Below, in pieces: positions 28,383-36,422 of a stretch of 64,000 bases of DNA. The notes beneath the pieces were generated by a model. The model saw only the letters and a program-made list of their open reading frames with translations. It searched no databases and was not told the DNA's origin. Every line of letters starts with the position of its first letter. The first letter of the stretch is position 1. Source of the DNA: Pleurocapsa minor HA4230-MV1 (GTDB taxonomy: Bacteria; Cyanobacteriota; Cyanobacteriia; Cyanobacteriales; Xenococcaceae); contig JAHHHZ010000013.1 of assembly GCA_019359095.1 (NCBI GenBank), forward strand, positions 124,001 to 188,000, in the 5' to 3' direction. The translations under genes and the position numbers were made by a program.

Positions 28383-28463
28383 ATCAAACAATGGTAGAAA
28401 GCTTAATCCTACATGTGTTTACTGCGCCAAGAATTACCGCTAATAGTTATTGAGTGAACTAAA

Positions 28464-29900
28464 GTGAATCAGATTGATTGGCATCGGCTAGCTACTTTAT
28501 ATCGTCAAAAATATTTAAATAATCGACTAAAGGAAGGTGGCAAAAGTTATCAAGATGCTAATCTTGGTATTCCTATTTTTCCTAATAATTTGCAACTAAG
28601 AAAATATCAGCATCAAGCAGTAGCTAACTGGCTTGAAAATAAGGGCAGGGGAACACTAAAAATGGCGACAGGTAGTGGCAAAACCATTATTGCTTTAGCG
28701 ATCGCCCAAGAACTTTATCAGCAGATTAGATTACAAGTACTATTAATAGTCTGTCCAACTCAGCATTTAGTTTCTCAGTGGTCAAGAGAATGTCAAAAGT
28801 TTAATCTTCAGCCGATTATTGCCATGACGCGGGTAGATAATTGGCAAGGAGAATTATCCAATCAGCTATATAATTTACAAAATTCAGCTCAATCTTTTCT
28901 GACAATTATTACCACTAACTCAACCTTAATTAGTGATAGTTTTCAATCCCAGTTAAAATACTTTCCTGCCAAAACTTTAATTGTAGGAGATGAAGCACAC
29001 AACCTCGGTTCAACTCAAAGCGAATCCTGTTTACCTCGTAACATTGGTTTGCGTTTAGCTCTTTCCGCCACTCCAGAAAGACAATACGATGAATTGGGTA
29101 CACAAGCATTATTAGACTATTTTGGGGCAATCCTTCAGCCAGAATTCACCTTAGCCGATGCCATTAAACAGGGTGCATTAGCTCGCTATCTTTATTACCC
29201 CGTATTTGTCGAACTAACCACCTCAGAAGCCTTAGAATATGCCAAACTTACCCAACGAATTGGCTGGAATTTACACAAAAATCCGAGTTTTCAGGGTAAT
29301 GATACTTTAACCTCTTTGTTAAACAAGCGATCGCGTTTAATTGCCACCGCAGCGAATAAACTAACCTGTCTCAAAGAATTAATGGCATCGAGATTAAATA
29401 CTAGCCATACTATTTTTTATTGCGGAGATGGACATCTCGATAATGATACACGCCAAATTGATGCTGTTACGCACTTGTTAGGTAAAGAGTTAGGCTATCG
29501 CGTCAATACCTATACTACCGATACCTCTTTAGAAGCAAGAGAACGTTTACGTCGTCAATTCGAGTCTGGAGAATTACAGGGTTTAATTGCGATTCGGTGC
29601 TTAGATGAAGGAGTCGATATACCTGCAATCAAAACTGCGATTATCCTTGCTAGCAGTAGTAATTCTCGCCAATTTATTCAGCGTCGTGGTAGAATTTTGC
29701 GTCCTCATCCTAGTAAACAACAAGCTACACTATTCGATACAATAGTCATCCCGCCAAATTTAGATCGAGAAACTTGGGAAGTAGAAAAGAATCTTTTACG
29801 TAAAGAATTACGCCGATTTCTCACTTTTGCCGAATTGGCTGATAACGCCGAAGAAGCGACAACACAATTATTGAGGCTACAAGAGCAATATAAACTATGA
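28464..29900 (+). CDS. SF2 DEAH helicase resembling phosphorothioation-linked restriction helicases
   Basis: 478 aa, GTG start at 28464. Superfamily 2 motifs: YQHQAVANWL (Q-like), Walker A ATGSGKT at 68-74, DEAH at 176-179, LSATPER (~200) and RRGRILRPH (~413, motif VI). The N-terminal DWHRLATLYRQKYLNN and the body (LVSQWSRECQKFNLQPI, IITTNSTLISDSFQSQL) resemble a family annotated in cyanobacteria as DNA phosphorothioation-system restriction enzyme. I base this on memory and could not run a search. No dndBCDE or dptFGH genes lie in the window. It starts 81 bp after vapC. Confidence 0.78.
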   Translation: MNQIDWHRLATLYRQKYLNNRLKEGGKSYQDANLGIPIFPNNLQLRKYQHQAVANWLENKGRGTLKMATGSGKTIIALAIAQELYQQIRLQVLLIVCPTQHLVSQWSRECQKFNLQPIIAMTRVDNWQGELSNQLYNLQNSAQSFLTIITTNSTLISDSFQSQLKYFPAKTLIVGDEAHNLGSTQSESCLPRNIGLRLALSATPERQYDELGTQALLDYFGAILQPEFTLADAIKQGALARYLYYPVFVELTTSEALEYAKLTQRIGWNLHKNPSFQGNDTLTSLLNKRSRLIATAANKLTCLKELMASRLNTSHTIFYCGDGHLDNDTRQIDAVTHLLGKELGYRVNTYTTDTSLEARERLRRQFESGELQGLIAIRCLDEGVDIPAIKTAIILASSSNSRQFIQRRGRILRPHPSKQQATLFDTIVIPPNLDRETWEVEKNLLRKELRRFLTFAELADNAEEATTQLLRLQEQYKL

Positions 29901-29956
29901 AGAGCAAAGAGTATTTACAGCAGTTTTCAATTGAGTAGACACATTAATTTATCGAA

Positions 29957-29996
29957 GTAATGAGTAATGAGTAATGGGTAATGGGTAATGGGTAAC
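29957..29996. repeat. Heptanucleotide tandem repeat (GTAATGR)
   Basis: About five and a half units of the 7-mer gagtaat/gggtaat in tandem. Similar 7-bp arrays with different units occur at 17021 and 45977, consistent with the short tandemly repeated repetitive (STRR) sequences known in cyanobacteria. Confidence 0.8.
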
Positions 29997-30085
29997 TGAA
30001 ATTCGCTGTAACTTATTTACTATTAGTGAGACAAAAATTAGATAATGATGAAACGTGAGTATATCTAAGTAAAAATTAAAGCAAA

Positions 30086-30178
30086 ATGATTACTAGTAAT
30101 GAGTTAGATTGGTTGGCGGTATGTGGTTACTTGGGAGTAACTTTGTTTGTGATGTGGCGCATCTTTACTGCTGATTAA
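30086..30178 (+). CDS. Possible 30-aa single-span membrane protein
   Basis: ATG at 30086, TAA at 30176. The peptide is MITSNELDWLAVCGYLGVTL followed by FVMWRIFTAD. It has one hydrophobic helix with a short acidic N-terminus, similar in layout to small photosynthetic subunits (PetN/PsbM/Ndh small subunits), but I do not recognise it. Ribosome-binding site is weak. The call rests on the clean hydrophobic pattern only. Confidence 0.4.
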   Translation: MITSNELDWLAVCGYLGVTLFVMWRIFTAD

Positions 30179-30257
30179 AAAGTCTAAAGATCGCTTTTCC
30201 CCTTAATACCTTTAAACTAGATAGAGCGATCGCTTTATTGTTTTTTGATGGTCATAT

Positions 30258-30485
30258 TTAATTTAAACCGTCCATTTCAGTAATTAAAAACTCTCGCTCT
30301 ATATTTGTTATTTCTGTTTGAATTTCTGAATCTTCAGCCATTGCTTGCAATTGCTTTTCTAGGCTAGTTTGATTAGCTTGTTTTTTGTTTTTGCTTTTAG
30401 TCAATAGCAAAAAATTTAATACTTCTTTGATCAAATAATCAGGAGCTTTTTCTATCTCTTTGAGCAATTGCTCTTTTTCCTTCAT
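30258..30485 (-). CDS. DUF2281-like antitoxin, orphan
   Basis: 75 aa. EQLLKEIEKAPDYLIKEVLNFLLLTK is the N-terminal helical motif of the DUF2281-type antitoxin family; an acidic C-terminus follows. No toxin gene lies next to it on the same strand. The nearest upstream sequence on this strand is the broken DUF433/DUF5615 module. Confidence 0.65.
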   Translation of the reverse strand: MKEKEQLLKEIEKAPDYLIKEVLNFLLLTKSKNKKQANQTSLEKQLQAMAEDSEIQTEITNIEREFLITEMDGLN

Positions 30486-30594
30486 AGTTAACTCAAGCTT
30501 ATATAATATTCAATATTGATTAATTTTTATTTTATCTAAAATATATTTCAAAGAGCGATCGCACTTTGAACTTAAATCATTTGTAATTTAAAAA

Positions 30595-30627
30595 TCAGGA
30601 GAGTATTAAGTCAAACAATAACTTCAT
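30595..30627 (-). pseudogene. DUF5615 PIN-like toxin remnant (10 codons)
   Basis: The ATG at 30627 overlaps the final TGA of the DUF433 frame as ATGA. The peptide is MKLLFDLILS followed by a stop. MKLLFDENLS is the conserved start of DUF5615 toxins, so this is the stump of the toxin normally paired with DUF433 antitoxins. The rest of the toxin is lost. Confidence 0.6.
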
Positions 30628-30848
30628 TTTGTAACGATCAATGTTTGTTGCTCACGCTATGCTGCATAACTCAGACAAGCTAATATATCCTCTATTGTTA
30701 GATAAGCAAAATCCTCAAGTATCTCTTCGTAAGTCATTCCCGCAGCTAAATAAGACAGCACATCATAAACTGTAATTGTCATGCCACGAATACAAGGCTT
30801 TCCACTTCGTTTTCCTGGTTCGATTGTAATGATGTCGCGGTAATCCAT
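30624..30848 (-). pseudogene. DUF433 antitoxin with in-frame amber stop
   Basis: The main frame is MDYRDIITIEPGKRSGKPCI then RGMTITVYDVLSYLAAGMTY and EEILEDFAYLTIEDILACLSYAA, ending in TAG at 30657-30659. In the same frame after the stop it continues REQQTLIVTK and ends in TGA at 30624-30626. The usual family sequence here is YAADRE, so the amber replaces the conserved Asp codon. A 63-aa product lacking only the last dozen residues could still fold. The 3' end keeps the ATGA overlap with the toxin stump. Confidence 0.7.
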
Positions 30849-31052
30849 AATAATTTTTACTGTAGACTTGTTTGCTATCTTCTTATGTTATCCAATGCGA
30901 TCGCAACTCTCCCAATATCTTTAAAACTAAATAGTGCGATCGCTTTTCATCTCAATAACTCTAAATCAGATTGAATCTATAAAACTGGCGATCGCGTTAA
31001 TATTTTATTATGCCAAACAATTTTTTCATTTTGATCTTAAAATCAGGAATAA

Positions 31053-31973
31053 TTAATTTAAATCAGCTATAAAAGCTTTAATATTTTCTCGCCATAAATT
31101 TTGATTTGCTGTTACTAATAACTCATGTTCGGCATTAGAAAAACTAACTATTTTTTTAGGAGCATTAATATTTTGATAAAGATTATCTATAGCTTTTTGA
31201 TCGACTGTTAAGTCTTGCTGACCTTGCAATATCAAAGTAGGACAATTAACCTGTTGAGCATAATTAATGGGATTGTGAGTAAATCCGTTAAAGCCGTGCT
31301 GTATTCCTCCCCAAAAGACAATTAATTCACCTAAAGGAAAAGACGGGATTTGAGATTCGGTCAATCTATTTTTTACTGCACTTAGAAGAGTACTGAAAGG
31401 AAGCTCTAAAATAATTCCTTCAACTTGAATATTATCTTTAGCGATCGCTCTCAAAATAGCAGCACTGCCCATTGAAATGCCATATAAGATTATTGGTTGT
31501 TCGGGATATAAATTTTTAATATAATTAGTCACCAAAGTAACATCTTTACTTTCTTTGATTCCTACAGTAGTAACACTTCCACTTGAGCCACCCGATCCCC
31601 GAAAATCTACTAATAAAGTTGTATAATCTAGTTGATTAAAAATTTGAGCTGAAGTTAATAAACTACTTTTAGTACTATTTTTACCGTGGAATAAAATTAT
31701 TGTACCTTTAGGTTTTAAAGCAGGAGATTTAATTAACCATGTATCCAACCATTCTTGTTGATTGATTTTAAGACGAATGCTAGTATATGCTAATTTTAAA
31801 CTACTCGGTGTTTTATTATTTCCAGGACGAAGATATCCCAAACCAAATAAAGTGCGATCGTGATAATTAGTTAGAATATATGCACCTAAATAACCTGCAA
31901 TATTGATACTTACAAGAGTAACTATAAAAGTTATCCAAAGATAATTTTTTTTATTGAAAAAACTATGTTTCAT
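31053..31973 (-). CDS. Membrane-anchored alpha/beta hydrolase
   Basis: 306 aa. An N-terminal membrane helix (LWITFIVTLVSINIAGYLGAYI, ~13-34) anchors an alpha/beta-hydrolase of the 'BEM46/YfhR-like' shape. The oxyanion region is LFHGKNSTKSS, the nucleophile elbow is GISMGSAAI, and the acid and His are in LILQGQQDLTVD and FSNAEHELL. The catalytic domain probably faces the periplasm. Substrate unknown. Confidence 0.85.
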   Translation of the reverse strand: MKHSFFNKKNYLWITFIVTLVSINIAGYLGAYILTNYHDRTLFGLGYLRPGNNKTPSSLKLAYTSIRLKINQQEWLDTWLIKSPALKPKGTIILFHGKNSTKSSLLTSAQIFNQLDYTTLLVDFRGSGGSSGSVTTVGIKESKDVTLVTNYIKNLYPEQPIILYGISMGSAAILRAIAKDNIQVEGIILELPFSTLLSAVKNRLTESQIPSFPLGELIVFWGGIQHGFNGFTHNPINYAQQVNCPTLILQGQQDLTVDQKAIDNLYQNINAPKKIVSFSNAEHELLVTANQNLWRENIKAFIADLN

Positions 31974-32451
31974 GTAGATATTAAATTGGTTTTAGCAACA
32001 CACAATACTACATTTTGTTAAGATAAATTATTAAAAAGTTTTGAATTACAGCTGGAGGGTGGACATTTGCCCACCTTAGCCATTTAAAAACCTAACCAAT
32101 TAATTCCATTGCCCGTTTAACAAAATTATCCGCAGGAAAGTAGGGTGGACATAGTCAAGTCTATAAAGACAAAAGACAATTGTTGATAATGCCCACCGCA
32201 ATTCAATTGACATTGGATAATAAAATGATTCAGATTATTATTTGGTGGGCAATAAGCTAATTAATGAAACGTTAATTTAAATCTTGTGATTTTTTGTACC
32301 AAAGTATTTGTGGAGCTTATCTTTTAGGACTAGCTTCGCGTCGCCCATCCTACAAATGAGATCGCACTTTTAAATCAGACAGAGTGATAAATTAAAAACC
32401 TTGAGTTACACTTCGCTCAACATAATTATAAAAAATTATAAAAAACTTTAA
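31974..32451. other. Intergenic region with phosphoketolase-tail copy and repeats
   Basis: Contains direct repeat copy A (32061-32135), several GGGTGGRCA/TGCCCACC palindromic fragments and a CTTTTAGGACTAGCTTCGCGTCG module near 32320-32345. No gene is supported. It looks like recombination-derived spacer between the hydrolase and the XRE gene. Confidence 0.65.
32061..32135. repeat. Direct repeat copy A (copy of phosphoketolase 3' end)
   Basis: 69 of 75 bases match 33571-33645, and the last 51 bp (32085-32135 versus 33595-33645) are identical. It carries the last 13 phosphoketolase codons plus stop (ADNFVKRAMELIG) and the downstream hairpin GGTGGGCAAATGTCCACC, detached from the rest of that gene. 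Confidence 0.92.
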
Positions 32452-33438
32452 TTATTTTGATAGGGGCAAATATGGGGAAAGTTCTCTATGCTCTAGTAAA
32501 TCAGGGCTATCTTCACAAGCTAATTGCCAATATTTAATTGCAGGTACTTCTATCAAAGCAATATTATCTAAATTTAAAAACTCACTGTACCCATCTTGTT
32601 CGTATTGCTCTAGAAACAATGCTCCTGAAGGAATTTCATTATTATCAGAGAAAAAAATTGGATCATTACATAATGTTCTTAAATCAGCCAAAGTCCACCA
32701 CAGTCTTTTATCTAATAAATAAGAATCTTGTTCCCCATCCAACCAATAAACATTGGCTTCACTAAATGATATCCAATTCCAAGATTCTTGCTTCGTTTTT
32801 TCGTGATTCATAATTACTCCAATCACTTTTTCGGCAAAATCTTTAGAAAGATTATAATTGATTGCAATTTCTGAAGCCGTTACTCCATCTTCTAGTTGTT
32901 CTACATCGCAATCAGTAAGAAACCTATATATTTCTGGATGAGAAAATGGAGGAGAACCTTCATAATGATCTGTGTAAACTTGTACTGTTTTTAATGCTTT
33001 AGTATTAACGAATACTATCTTATTATCCATCGTTTCAAAAAATATCCAATTAAAGGATAAAAAACCCTCATCGGGTGCAGGGAAATAACTATGTATATTT
33101 TTTGCTGCAAGATCGTCAATAGGATAATCTTTAAGTTGAGAAATTCCTCGTAGTTTTAAATGAACTCCTCCATAATAACCAATTAGCTTTTGCCGACTTT
33201 TTTTTTCTGATTCGCTCAAAAACCAATTACCATATCTTGTTCGACTATATTTAGCTATTCCTAATAGTTCATCTACAGAGCAATCAAGAACAATAGCAAG
33301 TTCTTTTAATGACTCAGAGGGAATATTTGTTTTGCCTGTTTCCCAACGTTGAATAGTTTGCTGGGTTGTATTTAATCTCTCAGCTAGATTTGCCTGAGTT
33401 ATGTTCTTTGCCTGACGAAGTTGTTTTATTCTAACCAT
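32452..33438 (-). CDS. XRE-family HTH protein with unknown C-terminal domain
   Basis: 328 aa from ATG 33438 (MVRIKQLRQAKNITQANLAE). The N-terminal ~60 residues form a classic Xre/Cro helix-turn-helix (LAERLNTTQQTIQRWETGKTNIPSESLKELAIVL). The remaining ~265 residues are acidic and aromatic-rich (SFNWIFFETMDNKIVFVNTKALKTVQ, WWTLADLRTL) and match nothing I recognise. Similar two-part proteins act as phage-type or toxin-linked regulators. It lies between direct repeats copied from the phosphoketolase 3' end, suggesting acquired cargo. Confidence 0.8.
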   Translation of the reverse strand: MVRIKQLRQAKNITQANLAERLNTTQQTIQRWETGKTNIPSESLKELAIVLDCSVDELLGIAKYSRTRYGNWFLSESEKKSRQKLIGYYGGVHLKLRGISQLKDYPIDDLAAKNIHSYFPAPDEGFLSFNWIFFETMDNKIVFVNTKALKTVQVYTDHYEGSPPFSHPEIYRFLTDCDVEQLEDGVTASEIAINYNLSKDFAEKVIGVIMNHEKTKQESWNWISFSEANVYWLDGEQDSYLLDKRLWWTLADLRTLCNDPIFFSDNNEIPSGALFLEQYEQDGYSEFLNLDNIALIEVPAIKYWQLACEDSPDLLEHRELSPYLPLSK

Positions 33439-33570
33439 AGATAGTATGGATTCAAATGGATAAAATAATTTTAACACTTTTAATGTGTATTAAGAGTGTT
33501 AAAACATCTTTTACGTGTTTTTTTAGCTAAATATCTCTTGGTAAATAAAACAACAAAGTAGTTGAGGGGC

Positions 33571-33645
33571 GGACAAAAGCCCACCTTCCCCATCTAAAAA
33601 CCTAACCAATTAATTCCATTGCCCGTTTAACAAAATTATCCGCAG
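33571..33645. repeat. Direct repeat copy B (native phosphoketolase 3' end)
   Basis: The native copy spans the last 14 codons of the phosphoketolase gene, its stop and the downstream hairpin GGTGGGCTTTTGTCCGCC. It pairs with copy A 1510 bp away; the XRE gene lies between them. Confidence 0.92.
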
Positions 33646-35821
33646 TAATCCCGTTAAACTGCATAATCTGTCCTGCACTAGCTGTAGTTTCGCCACGCTT
33701 CCAAGCAAAAACATCGCGTTTACTATTACTGCGTAACATCACAGGTTCTAACATGGCACTTGAACCACCAGTAACACCTAGTAAAGCATCGCCATCAAAC
33801 AGGTTAGAAAATTCAGCATCACTAAGAAAATCACCATCTTGTTCGCGACTGCAACTATCCCAAGCAACATCAGTTGAGCGATATAAACGACGGGGATTAA
33901 TTATCGAGATGATTTTTGAGCCAATACCCTGAGCTTTTAATTGTTCTGCTGCTTCAAAGACAGGAATTAAAGTCATGTCGCCAATTACGGCAAACACAAC
34001 TTTACCCCCCTTATTAAGGGGGGATTGGGGGGGATCAATTTCTTGAAGGACGATGCCACCTTTAGCTAATCCCTCACGGGTTTGTTCGAGGGTAGTACGA
34101 ATTTCTAGGGGAGATTTACTAGCGGTAATGGTAACGCCTTTATTTTTGGTGCTTAATGCCCATTCATAACAAGCCTGGATACTATTAGCATCACAGGGAA
34201 AGAGGGGAAAGATATTACCGTTACGCATCATCCCTGCAAAGTAATTTTCTACTTCAGGACGTTGATGTGTCCAGCCGTTGCGCCCTTGTTCTAATGCCCC
34301 TGCGGTAAATAAAGTGATGGTCGATGGTGTGGAACGGCGTAATTCTGCCATTGCTTGGGTTACTGTCTGCCAAATGGGTAAGCCGTTAATGACAAAGGAT
34401 TCATAGGAACACCACAAAGTGCGCGCCCCAAATAAAGCTTGGGCAGCTGCTAATCCCGCACAGGCATCTTCGCTTAAGGGTTCATATACCTGTCCTTGAG
34501 GCTGTTGGAAATAGGTTGCGTCTGTGGTGGGGTGGATAATTTTTAGGGCAGTATTAATATTATTAATCCCTGATGCAGCATTGCCATCCGCATTAGCCAC
34601 AATAAAGTCTTTGTCCTGTTGTCCTACATAACCAACGATCGCACCCATGGCTGTCGTGGCTACTTGCTTTTCCCCACCGACGCTATATTCTTGCAGGGGA
34701 ATGTTACCTAAATCGCAAATTGGGTATTCATGCTCAGTTACAACTGTATTAACCGCAGCACCGCCATTCGAGCGCAGATAATTATCTCTGACCAGCTGCC
34801 AAGCTTCGGGAGTTAAGGCTCTTTCTTTCAAAGCTGCCACAATGTAGTCTTTGTCTAAACTATCTCCAGCATAAAGATTGTGGGATTGCGCGCCCCGCTT
34901 ATGCACTCCTGCTCCTTTGAGCTGCTTAACAATCAAGACAGTCAATTTACCATCAAGAGCTGATTTGGCTGCCATATCGGTTGCTTCTAATACCGCTTGG
35001 GTAAATGCCATTCTCCCAGCTTGAGAAAACAGGGTGCTGTCTACATAGTCGCTGACTTGATTACTATCGTCGTAATCTTTTGCATTTACCAGAATCACCT
35101 CGGTAAAGCCATTACCTGCCCAATAGTCAATCATCTCCTCGTTGGTTTTAGTGGAAACCATGCTGTGATGTTCTTGGGAATAGCCATTCCAAACGAGAAT
35201 GGGCAAGAAGTTGGTCACCTGGGGAAACGCCGTATTAAAGTGACCAAAGCTACTCATGATATAGGGTTCACCTAAGCCACCATCACCAATAGTTACGGGG
35301 AATAAGACCCCTGGATGTAATTTTGCCCCCGCCATGGCGAAATGTTGCCCCTGTCCCAATGGCCCTGCGGGGTTCAACAAGCCAGGAATTTGTCCTGAAA
35401 GATGACCGAGCAAACCATGAGTTTCTCGAAAGCGATCGCCCATTTCCTGCACATTATTAATGCCCATCGCCTCTAAAGAAGTATCGAGGAAGACGTTGCT
35501 ATAGAAGCCTGGAGCGTGGTGTCCCACTTCCGTAATAATGTTTTTATGACCCAGCATTACCAAAGAAGCGATCGCCTCAGCAATAGAAGCAAAACCCCCA
35601 GGATGTCCTGACTGCTTACTGGCAGTAACTTGCAGGGTTAAATAACGTAAGGCATCAGCAGCCAACATGGTTTGGTAAACTGCTGCGGGATCTGTCGGGG
35701 AGGCGATCGCAGTTTGGCCTTCTTTAATGGCTGGAGAACTATATTGGTCAAAATCTGGCAAGCTATCTTTGAAATGTTGAATTCCTTGACAAAAAGTGGG
35801 AACATTTGTGGCAACAGTCAT
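33602..35821 (-). CDS. xfp: Phosphoketolase (xylulose-5-P/fructose-6-P)
   Basis: Thiamine-diphosphate enzyme that splits xylulose-5-phosphate or fructose-6-phosphate to acetyl-phosphate. About 739 aa from ATG 35821, which has an AAGGA site just upstream; an in-frame extension to 35935 is not family-like. Visible: SGHPGG (~60), HGLLGHLSGQIPG, the TPP motif GDGGLGEPY, NGYSQEHHSM and the C-terminal NADGNAASGI...YEPLSEDAC region. Residues ~596-607 (DPPQSPLNKGGK) are encoded by a palindromic repeat and are absent from phosphoketolases I know. The 3' 44 bp are duplicated at 32092. Confidence 0.95.
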   Translation of the reverse strand: MTVATNVPTFCQGIQHFKDSLPDFDQYSSPAIKEGQTAIASPTDPAAVYQTMLAADALRYLTLQVTASKQSGHPGGFASIAEAIASLVMLGHKNIITEVGHHAPGFYSNVFLDTSLEAMGINNVQEMGDRFRETHGLLGHLSGQIPGLLNPAGPLGQGQHFAMAGAKLHPGVLFPVTIGDGGLGEPYIMSSFGHFNTAFPQVTNFLPILVWNGYSQEHHSMVSTKTNEEMIDYWAGNGFTEVILVNAKDYDDSNQVSDYVDSTLFSQAGRMAFTQAVLEATDMAAKSALDGKLTVLIVKQLKGAGVHKRGAQSHNLYAGDSLDKDYIVAALKERALTPEAWQLVRDNYLRSNGGAAVNTVVTEHEYPICDLGNIPLQEYSVGGEKQVATTAMGAIVGYVGQQDKDFIVANADGNAASGINNINTALKIIHPTTDATYFQQPQGQVYEPLSEDACAGLAAAQALFGARTLWCSYESFVINGLPIWQTVTQAMAELRRSTPSTITLFTAGALEQGRNGWTHQRPEVENYFAGMMRNGNIFPLFPCDANSIQACYEWALSTKNKGVTITASKSPLEIRTTLEQTREGLAKGGIVLQEIDPPQSPLNKGGKVVFAVIGDMTLIPVFEAAEQLKAQGIGSKIISIINPRRLYRSTDVAWDSCSREQDGDFLSDAEFSNLFDGDALLGVTGGSSAMLEPVMLRSNSKRDVFAWKRGETTASAGQIMQFNGITADNFVKRAMELIG
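34001..34036 (-). repeat. In-frame palindromic repeat inside phosphoketolase
   Basis: Plus-strand text tttacccccc ttattaaggg gggattgggg gggatc: a CCCCCCTTATTAAGGGGGG palindrome plus tail, 36 bp or 12 codons. The same type lies between genes at 20377-20410. It encodes DPPQSPLNKGGK between LQEI and VVFAVIGD without breaking the frame. Confidence 0.82.
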
Positions 35822-35943
35822 AAATCTATCCTTCTTTGAGGGAACTGCAAGTTTTAAGTAAATCTTACAGTTTTGGGGTGGCTCAAGGAAAATAATCTCG
35901 ATCGAGACTGTGATCGATCGATGATCATCGATCATTGAGTTAG

Positions 35944-36225
35944 CTACTCTTGCTCTAGCAAACGACTCAACTTGTTTTTGACATCCTGAATCTTTTCCTC
36001 ACATTTAGAGAGAGCAACCACGCGCAGATCGATTTCTAAAATATTGTCTAATCTGGTTGTTTTTTCCCACACTTTCACTTCCTCAGCCGACTCATGCTGA
36101 TAACGGAAAGTTACTGTGTCTGATGCTACCTCTAATATTTCGACATTTTTGACCCAACCATTACTGCTTTTGACGTATAGCCAAACGTTAGGCTGACCGA
36201 TAAGTTCCTGTAGTTTAGTTTCCAT
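35944..36225 (-). CDS. Small conserved protein, DUF6679-like
   Basis: 93 aa. VWLYVKSSNGWVKNVEILEVASDTVTFRYQHE has a small beta-barrel-like pattern, followed by a C-terminal coiled coil. It resembles a cyanobacterial family I recall as DUF6679, but the match is from memory and weak. It lies 122 bp upstream of phosphoketolase on the same strand and may be co-transcribed. Confidence 0.6.
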   Translation of the reverse strand: METKLQELIGQPNVWLYVKSSNGWVKNVEILEVASDTVTFRYQHESAEEVKVWEKTTRLDNILEIDLRVVALSKCEEKIQDVKNKLSRLLEQE

Positions 36226-36422
36226 AATTAGAAATTAAATTAGTCGCATGGATGTATAAAATATTGCATCCACTATAAGATATATCTTTCTCCTTTGCAC
36301 GATCAATTAAGACAAAATTTGTCTAACTTAGGATAGATGACTAAAAATGATCTAGTCAATTGGCGATCGCTTGTCACCGAGATAAATTAAGATCGTAGAG
36401 TCGAAAAGTAATTTAAGCCTAC

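Noticed and set aside
32061-33645. Duplicated phosphoketolase tail as a simple assembly error
   Set aside because: The copies differ at six positions and have different flanks on both sides, which is not expected of a collapsed or repeated contig end.
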